From Gemmata massiliana (GTDB lineage Bacteria; Planctomycetota; Planctomycetia; Gemmatales; Gemmataceae): 64,000 nucleotides of DNA. A program made the translations under genes and the position numbers. Of this stretch, positions 59,004-64,000 are shown piece after piece; position 1 is the stretch's first letter, and every line of letters starts with the position of its first letter. A model generated the notes under the pieces. It was not told the DNA's origin and did no database searches. It was given only the letters and a program-made list of their open reading frames with translations. The DNA is taken from contig NZ_LR593886.1 of NCBI RefSeq assembly GCF_901538265.1, positions 3,084,843-3,148,842 of the forward strand, written 5' to 3'.

Positions 59004-60548
59004 ATGAGTCACGCGCCTCGCCCCTGCCGCCGGGCCAACGAGCCCGCCGACGATGTTGGTACGGATTTCTTCGCCCAGCCGGGCGTCGAGCTGTTCCGCG
59101 ACCAGTACGGTCGCCACTTCACCTACTTCCCGGTGGGCGACCGCTTCGAGACGCACCCGCTCCGCGGCAAGCGGCTGCTCCACGCGCTGATCCGGTTCTA
59201 CGCCGGCAACGGCGTGCGTCTCAACCGCCGGCAGGCCCGGGATCGCATCGAGTTCGCCGAGGCCTGGGCCGACGAGCGGACGGTCGAGCTCACCAACCGC
59301 AGTGGTTGTGGCGCCCGCCCCGACGAGTTGTGGGTCGACCTGACCGACGACCGCTGGCGGGCCGTGCGCGTCACCCCCGGTGCGTGGCAGGTGGTCGAGC
59401 GCCCGCCCATCCTGTTCCAGCGGTTCGCCCACCAGTGCCCGCTACCCGACCCCGACGCCGCCGGGGATCTCGCGGAACTGCTCGACCACCTGCCCCAACT
59501 CGCGGGCGAACACGACCGACTCCTCTTGCTCGCCTGGGTGGCCGCTGCCTGGCTGCCGATTCCCCGGCCCATCCTCATCTTTACCGGCACCCACGGAGCG
59601 GCCAAGAGTACCGCGACCGCGTTCCTCCGCCGGGTACTCGACCCGTCCCGGGCCGAACTGCTCGGCAAGGACGCCCGGGGCGACCTCCCGCTCACCTTCC
59701 AGAAGCACGCCGTCGCCGCCTTCGACAACGTGGACGCGCTGGTACCTCCCGAGGCCGATCTGTGCTGCCAGGCGGTCACCGGCCGCGCGATCGCCCGCCG
59801 CCAGTTGTACACCGACGCCGACGAGTTCATTTTCTCCTTCCGCCGGGCGGTGATCATCAACGGGCTGCGCCTGCCGACCAACCGGACCGATTTTCTGGAC
59901 CGGTGCCTGATTCTCGACCTCGAGCGCATCGCGCCCGAGCGGCGGGTCAGCGGGCGCCGGGTGGAGCAGGGATTCGAGTTGGCGCGCCCGCGCATCGTCG
60001 GCGGGCTCCTCAACACTCTCGCCCGGGCCATGCAACTCCTGCCGGGCGTGTCGGACGCGAGCCTCGGCCGGATGGCCGACTTCCACCACTGGGGGCGGGC
60101 GGTGGCCCTCGCTCTGGGCCGCACGGCGGACGCGTTCGACGCCGCGTACCGGGTGGCCGAGGGCCGGCAGAAGCGCGGGGCGGCCGAGAACACCCTGGCC
60201 CAGGCGCTGCTGCTGTTCGCCCGGACGACCATGCGCTGGGAGGGACCGGCGACCGAGTTGTACGAGCGCCTGATCGAGACCGCCCAGAATCGGCAGTTGC
60301 GACGGACCCCGGAGTTCTGGCCCGACAGCCCGGTCGGGCTGGGCCGGGTGCTGAAGCAACTGGGCGAGACCCTGGCCGACTACGGGGTGACGGTCACCCC
60401 GCTCCGCCGGACGACCACCCGACGGGTGCAGATCGCCTACGATCCGGCACAGGACCGGCTGAGGATTGAGGATCGGTCCCGATCGCAGTGCCGGGTGTCG
60501 CCGGCGGCACCCGGCCCGTCACGAGCACACGGTTTCGTTCGCCCGTGA
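59004..60548 (+). CDS. D5-like / plasmid helicase ATPase
   Basis: A protein of 514 residues. N-terminal ~180 residues form an unassigned domain ('LFRDQYGRHFTYFPVGDRFE'). The ATPase core follows: Walker A 'ILIFTGTHGAAKSTATAF' near residue 195, 'AFDNVDALVPPEADLCCQAV' (Walker B-like), 'RRAVIINGLRLPTNRTDFLD' with the sensor Asn and 'RCLILDLERI' (Arg finger region). This pattern fits the AAA/SF3-like ATPases of phages, where a primase-type domain precedes. Role: probably replication or conjugative DNA processing of the element. It sits between two sigma-like genes, about 245 bases after the first. Confidence 0.75.
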   Translation: MSHAPRPCRRANEPADDVGTDFFAQPGVELFRDQYGRHFTYFPVGDRFETHPLRGKRLLHALIRFYAGNGVRLNRRQARDRIEFAEAWADERTVELTNRSGCGARPDELWVDLTDDRWRAVRVTPGAWQVVERPPILFQRFAHQCPLPDPDAAGDLAELLDHLPQLAGEHDRLLLLAWVAAAWLPIPRPILIFTGTHGAAKSTATAFLRRVLDPSRAELLGKDARGDLPLTFQKHAVAAFDNVDALVPPEADLCCQAVTGRAIARRQLYTDADEFIFSFRRAVIINGLRLPTNRTDFLDRCLILDLERIAPERRVSGRRVEQGFELARPRIVGGLLNTLARAMQLLPGVSDASLGRMADFHHWGRAVALALGRTADAFDAAYRVAEGRQKRGAAENTLAQALLLFARTTMRWEGPATELYERLIETAQNRQLRRTPEFWPDSPVGLGRVLKQLGETLADYGVTVTPLRRTTTRRVQIAYDPAQDRLRIEDRSRSQCRVSPAAPGPSRAHGFVRP

Positions 60549-60607
60549 ATTTCCGCCCCCCCCCCGGCCCACTGACCCGGCCCATTGTCCCGAACCCAGG
60601 AGGCATC

Positions 60608-61171
60608 ATGGATGCCGTTCCGCAAGGGCGCGCCGCGCCCGTACCCGCCGCCGTGCTCCCGGACGCGCTCGGCTCGTGGCTCGTGTCCTGCCGCGGCACC
60701 CTGTTCACGATGCTCGTCTGCCGGGGATACTCCCACGCGAGCGCCGACGACGCCGTCCAGGACGCGCTCGTTCGCGCCCTTCAGTGGATCGCGGCGGGGC
60801 GGTTCGCGGCGATCACGGACCCTCTCGCCTGGTTGCGGGTCGTGGCTCTCAACGCCGCGCGAACGAACGCCCCCCGCCGGCACTTACGGCCTCTCGGAGA
60901 AGGCCGCGCGTCGGCCGCCCGCCCGTTCGACGCGTTCGATGGCGCGGACGAGACCCGCGCCCGCCTCGGTGCGGTGAGAGTGGTACTCGACGGGTTGCCC
61001 GCACCCCTGGGCGCCGTGTTCACGTACTGCGCGCTAGAAGGGCACACCCGCCGGGCGGCCGCGCGGCACTTCCAGTTGCCCCTCGGCACGATCATGTCGG
61101 CGGTGCGCCGGGCACAGACCGCGGTCCACCGGGCACTCGGCGAGGGGCGGGCCGGGACGAAAACCGAGTAA
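60608..61171 (+). CDS. ECF-type sigma-like protein
   Basis: A protein of 187 residues from ATG 60608 after 'cccaggaggcatc'. Region 2 ('WLVSCRGTLFTMLVCRGYSH', 'DDAVQDALVRALQWI') and region 4 ('LPAPLGAVFTYCALEGHTRR', 'AARHFQLPLGTIMSAVRRAQ') match ECF sigma factors. The N-terminal ~20 residues are short. It is one of two sigma-like genes within 3 kb, next to a D5-like ATPase, ParB and the coupling protein. Possibly drives transcription of the transfer genes. A role as transcription activator rather than true sigma factor cannot be excluded. Confidence 0.7.
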   Translation: MDAVPQGRAAPVPAAVLPDALGSWLVSCRGTLFTMLVCRGYSHASADDAVQDALVRALQWIAAGRFAAITDPLAWLRVVALNAARTNAPRRHLRPLGEGRASAARPFDAFDGADETRARLGAVRVVLDGLPAPLGAVFTYCALEGHTRRAAARHFQLPLGTIMSAVRRAQTAVHRALGEGRAGTKTE

Positions 61172-61371
61172 CGCGCTTCACGGCCCCGGTCCCGCGCGTC
61201 TTCTTATCGGGCCCGCCACGATCGCCACACACACGACGAAACGCGGCCCGCGGACAGCGCCTCCGCGGGACCGGTCGGGCGATGCACCCGCGGGCCGAAT
61301 TCGGTCGGGGAACTGAGATCGGCGCCCGGTGCCCTGTTTCGGAACGGACCCTCACGACTCTGGAGATCGCG

Positions 61372-61605
61372 ATGTCGCACCAACTGCTTCACATCCTGAC
61401 GCACCTGGGCGTTCACCTCGGCCACTACCTGGCGGAAAAGTCCCATCACCCGCCGGCGGGCTGTCGCAAGTGCCGGACGACCTCGGGCACCATGTCCACC
61501 ACGAACTGCTGTCAGGCGCGGCTGTGCGCGTCCTGCCTCGCCAGATACGACCGGGAGTGCCCCCGAACCTGCACCTTCTGCGGTAACGACGTCATTCGCA
61601 AGTAA
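61372..61605 (+). CDS. Cys-rich mini-protein (zinc-binding)
   Basis: A protein of 77 residues, ATG 61372. After a His-rich helix ('HQLLHILTHLGVHLGHYLAE') come nine Cys, in 'CRKC', 'NCCQARLCASC' and 'CPRTCTFCG', enough for two zinc sites in a RING- or treble-clef-like cross-brace. Such tiny zinc proteins are known as regulators or DNA-binding adaptors. It lies 200 bases after the second sigma-like gene and 166 before parB, in the same direction. Confidence 0.6.
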   Translation: MSHQLLHILTHLGVHLGHYLAEKSHHPPAGCRKCRTTSGTMSTTNCCQARLCASCLARYDRECPRTCTFCGNDVIRK

Positions 61606-61771
61606 CGGCATGCGACCAACGGGTCGTCTGGACCCGCCCCAATGGGGCGGACGTTCCTCACCCCGGTTTAGGTACCGGCCCGGCAAGCCCGGGGCGATCC
61701 ACCCCACCGACCCGATCGCGGCGGAGTCCTTACGAACCCGCATCGAATCTTCACTCCCGGAGCGAACCGAG

Positions 61772-62578
61772 ATGACCGCCCTGCGCCTCATTACCGTCCC
61801 GCTGACCGCGTGCGACATCGCGTACAACCCGCGCGCGGCCCGCGCCCCCGCGTCCTGCCGCTCACTCGGCGAGAACATCCGCACCCACGGCCAGAAGGTG
61901 CCGATCGTCGGCTTCTTCAAGAGCGACCGCTTCCAGGTCGCCGACGGCGGGTGCCGGGTCGAGGGCATGCGGCTGGTCGGGCTGACCGAGGTTCTCGCCC
62001 TCGACTGGGGCAAGGAGCCCACCCCGGCCGACCTGATGATGGCCCACGCGTCCATCGACTTACACCGGCAGTTCCTCCCGCCCCTGGACCGGGCGCGGCT
62101 GTTCCGGTCCCTGATCGACGCCCGCGGGTGTACCGCCAAACAGCTCGCCCGGGACCTGAGCGTCAGCGACAGCCTGGTCGGCCGGTACCTGTCGCTCCTC
62201 GTCCTCCCAACCGACCTCCAGGAACGGGTCAGTACCGGCACGCTGGAATTCAGCAAGGCGTGCGTGGTGGCTCAGGAACCGGACCCGGCCCGGCAGCGCG
62301 AACTGGCGACGATGGCCCCGGACCTGCCGCGGGACGCACTCGCCGAACGGGCGCGAAAGGCCCGCCCGGCGAACACCGCGGCGCCAAAAGTGGGGCGGAT
62401 CCGGATCGAGTTGGCGAGCGGAACGGCCGTGACCGTTTCCGGGGCCGGACTGACCCTCGACGACGCCATCGGGGCCACGGCCGAGGCGCACAAGAAGCTC
62501 AAGCAGGGACGCGACCAGGGCCTCACCGCCAAGACGATCTCGAGAATCAGCGCCGAGCGGTCGAACGCAACGTCCTGA
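61772..62578 (+). CDS. parB: ParB-like partition/nuclease-fold protein
   Basis: A protein of 268 residues from ATG 61772; the frame is open upstream to 61610. ParB/Srx N-terminal domain: 'SLGENIRTHGQKVPIVGFFK' followed by 'SDRFQVADGGCRVEGMRLVG' - the GxxR-type 'DGGCRVEG' box replaces the usual 'GERR'. The HTH follows at ~125-165 ('CTAKQLARDLSVSDSLVGRY', 'LSLLVLPTDLQERVSTGTLE'). Members of this branch bind parS or act in recombination. The window's ParA is about 49 kb away, so the two are not in the usual parAB operon; this protein may act with a second ParA outside the window or in transfer. Confidence 0.8.
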   Translation: MTALRLITVPLTACDIAYNPRAARAPASCRSLGENIRTHGQKVPIVGFFKSDRFQVADGGCRVEGMRLVGLTEVLALDWGKEPTPADLMMAHASIDLHRQFLPPLDRARLFRSLIDARGCTAKQLARDLSVSDSLVGRYLSLLVLPTDLQERVSTGTLEFSKACVVAQEPDPARQRELATMAPDLPRDALAERARKARPANTAAPKVGRIRIELASGTAVTVSGAGLTLDDAIGATAEAHKKLKQGRDQGLTAKTISRISAERSNATS

Positions 62579-63139
62579 CCGGCGCCCGACCCCTCGATGT
62601 GGTCTCCGGTGACGATCGAGGGCGTCCGGTCCTGACACGTGGATTCGACGTCGAACCGGGAAACGAAAAAGCGGTTCGGAAGGTGTCTCGAAGGCGCGCC
62701 GGGAACGCCGCTCGGTTCCAACGAAATGACGGTCCAGAGCCCGCGGCGAATGAACCCGAGTGCCGCGGGCCGGTCGAGCGCCCGGCGCGGGCCGTTTCAG
62801 CTGGGTGGGCCGCGTCCGCGTGCGAGCTGACAATCGCTCGCACGCGGACGCCGTGCCGGTGCCACAGCCACCCATCGTGTATCCGACCGGCACCCGTGCC
62901 GGGCCAACGAGGTCATGACGATGAATGAGAACCACGATGCCGGCCGCGCGGAGCCCCGCGCGCTTGAGAGAGTGGTCCACATCCCCACCCGCATCGATCG
63001 CTCTCCCGCCCACCGGTGGCGCGTCCCTTGGTGAACCGGCGCGGCATCCACAACGGCGCCGGGCGCACGTCCCGCGACGTGGCGCCGACGTCGCCCGCGA
63101 CGAGTTGGGGTACCCACGCACTACCGCGAGCGAGGAGCC
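62579..63139. other. Intergenic region with a long hairpin
   Basis: No gene with support. It holds the perfect 16-bp hairpin at 62812-62851 and GC-rich low-complexity sequence. The start of the coupling protein gene is preceded by 'cgaggagcc'. Confidence 0.5.
62812..62851. repeat. Perfect 16-bp inverted repeat with 8-nt loop
   Basis: Arms 62812-62827 ('GCGTCCGCGTGCGAGC') and 62836-62851 are exact complements around TGACAATC. It is 230 bases past parB. Candidate ParB binding site, terminator or oriT-like element; no T-run follows. Confidence 0.85.
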
Positions 63140-64000
63140 ATGTTTGCAGCCGTCAACCGGAGTGACGAGGCCGCGTTCAACGTCCTCGTACTGGCCGCGC
63201 TCACCTGTGCGGCCCTGTATTACCTGCGGAACAAGCGCCCCACGAGCACCGCCTACGGGTCCGCGCAGTGGGCGAGCGATAAGCTGCTCCGCGCGTGGGC
63301 CATGCTCGGGCCGCGGGGACCCGTCATCGGGCGCACGCTGAGCGGAACGTTAATTCGCGTGCCCAATTTCTGTCACGGGCTCCTCATTGGGGGCACGGGC
63401 TCGGGCAAAGGCATCGGGGTGATGATCCCGAATTTGCTCTCCCGCTTCCGCGGTTCGATCCTCGTGTTCGACACGAAAGGCGACCTGTTCGCGACGACGG
63501 CCGGGTTCCGGCGGCGGATGGGCCAACGGATCGTCTGCTTGGCGCCGTTCGCCCAGGGGCACCGCCTGAACCCACTCGACACCATCGCGCGAGACAGCCC
63601 GGTGCTGATCGATTCGGCCCGGGCGCTCGCCGAGGCCCTGATCGCGCGACAGGAGGCCACGCGCGATCCCCACTGGGGCGACAAAGCGGTGCAAGTCGTC
63701 ACCGCGGTCCTCGTCTTCGTGTTACTCGCCCTGCGCGACGGCGAACGGACCCTCAACAGCGTGCAGGACATCGCGAGCGACGCGGAGCTGCTGGCCGCAA
63801 CGGCGGGCCAGCTCGTGGAGATGGGCGGGCTCCCGGCGCGGCTCGGGGGCCAGCTCAAAATGCTGTTCGAGAAGGGCACCCTGTTCACCAAGGAGGGGGC
63901 CAGCGTCATGAGCACGGTGACGCGCCACTTGTCGTTCCTGGACAGCGAAATGATTTCCCGGTCCGTGGCCCGGAGCGACTTCGACGTCCGCGATCTCCTC
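63140..64000 (+). CDS. VirD4/TraG-type coupling protein (partial)
   Basis: The first 287 codons, cut by the window end. ATG 63140 behind 'gcgaggagcc'. A hydrophobic N-terminal helix ('NVLVLAALTCAALYYL') anchors it to the membrane. 'SAQWASDKLLRAW' is followed by Walker A 'LLIGGTGSGKGIGVMIPNLL' at ~83-95 and 'SILVFDTKGDLFATTAGFRR', 'VLIDSARALAEALIARQE', as in T4SS coupling proteins of the VirD4/TraG class. It docks the relaxosome to the secretion channel during conjugation, in agreement with the MobF relaxase gene at 39.7 kb. The Walker B region lies beyond the end. Confidence 0.9.
   Translation, partial: MFAAVNRSDEAAFNVLVLAALTCAALYYLRNKRPTSTAYGSAQWASDKLLRAWAMLGPRGPVIGRTLSGTLIRVPNFCHGLLIGGTGSGKGIGVMIPNLLSRFRGSILVFDTKGDLFATTAGFRRRMGQRIVCLAPFAQGHRLNPLDTIARDSPVLIDSARALAEALIARQEATRDPHWGDKAVQVVTAVLVFVLLALRDGERTLNSVQDIASDAELLAATAGQLVEMGGLPARLGGQLKMLFEKGTLFTKEGASVMSTVTRHLSFLDSEMISRSVARSDFDVRDLL

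Noticed and set aside
58820..60469. Open frame of 549 codons over the D5-like ATPase
   Set aside because: Arg/Pro-rich alternative frame; the true gene has Walker motifs in another frame of the same strand.
61810..62928. 372-codon frame over parB
   Set aside because: Arg/Gly/Pro composition and no motifs; the ParB frame overlaps it and is clearly coding.
1..64000. tRNA or rRNA genes
   Set aside because: No cloverleaf-like or rRNA-like sequence was noticed by eye; a covariance-model scan would be needed to be certain.

Overview
The window looks like part of a large plasmid, or an integrated plasmid-like element, from a planctomycete of the Gemmataceae. Family-level evidence: a surface protein whose N-terminus carries the 'LEARE' type export motif, a 'MTEAEWLAC...HCRGPGPHVRGC' protein typical of Gemmata relatives, a Gemmata-style ECF sigma/anti-sigma remnant, and high GC throughout. 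Plasmid evidence: a RepA_C-type initiator with iterons and DnaA-box-like sites, ParA with a small RHH partner, a separate ParB, a MobF-type relaxase-helicase, a giant methylase-helicase, and a VirD4/TraG-type coupling protein cut by the right edge. No rRNA, tRNA or CRISPR array was seen.

Layout. (1) 0.4-9 kb: a huge RHS/YD-repeat polymorphic toxin with a Hint domain and a small Ntox50-like tip, followed 2 nt later by its probable immunity gene; the tip and immunity gene are distinctly AT-richer. (2) 9-14.5 kb: a frameshifted sigma-factor remnant, then the replication/partition block (iterons, repA, RHH gene, parA, a strong hairpin upstream of parA) and a vapBC-like module. (3) 14.6-28.7 kb: a tyrosine recombinase followed by an accessory island. 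It has a PD-(D/E)XK-like protein, an HNH protein, and a tightly packed eight-gene operon: NTase-like DUF6932, XRE-ImmA peptidase, DUF4186-like, radical SAM, DPPW methyltransferase-like, ASCH, P-loop kinase fusion and DUF7689-like. Another putative nuclease follows. This operon is the best candidate for an undescribed system.

(4) 29-39.6 kb: small hypothetical, secreted and membrane genes, including a leftward run of small plasmid-type genes whose leaders share a motif and hairpins, and an IS5-family element with an A8 frameshift site. (5) 39.7-54.2 kb: relaxase, small accessory genes, a TacAT (DUF1778/GNAT) module, ArsR and XRE regulators, a decayed ParDE, and the 1.8-kilocodon methylase-helicase with a nested small ORF. 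(6) 54.4-57.9 kb: a 22-bp perfect inverted repeat that ends a gene remnant, then a STAND/NB-ARC-TPR protein with freshly duplicated repeats and a small companion. (7) 58-64 kb: two sigma-like proteins, a D5-like ATPase, a Cys-rich mini-protein, ParB, a 16-bp hairpin, and the coupling protein.

Taken together, the replication, partition and transfer modules carry a load of conflict genes (toxins, TA modules, nucleases, STAND ATPase, candidate nucleic-acid modification operon). Family assignments are from reading motifs by eye; no database search was possible.
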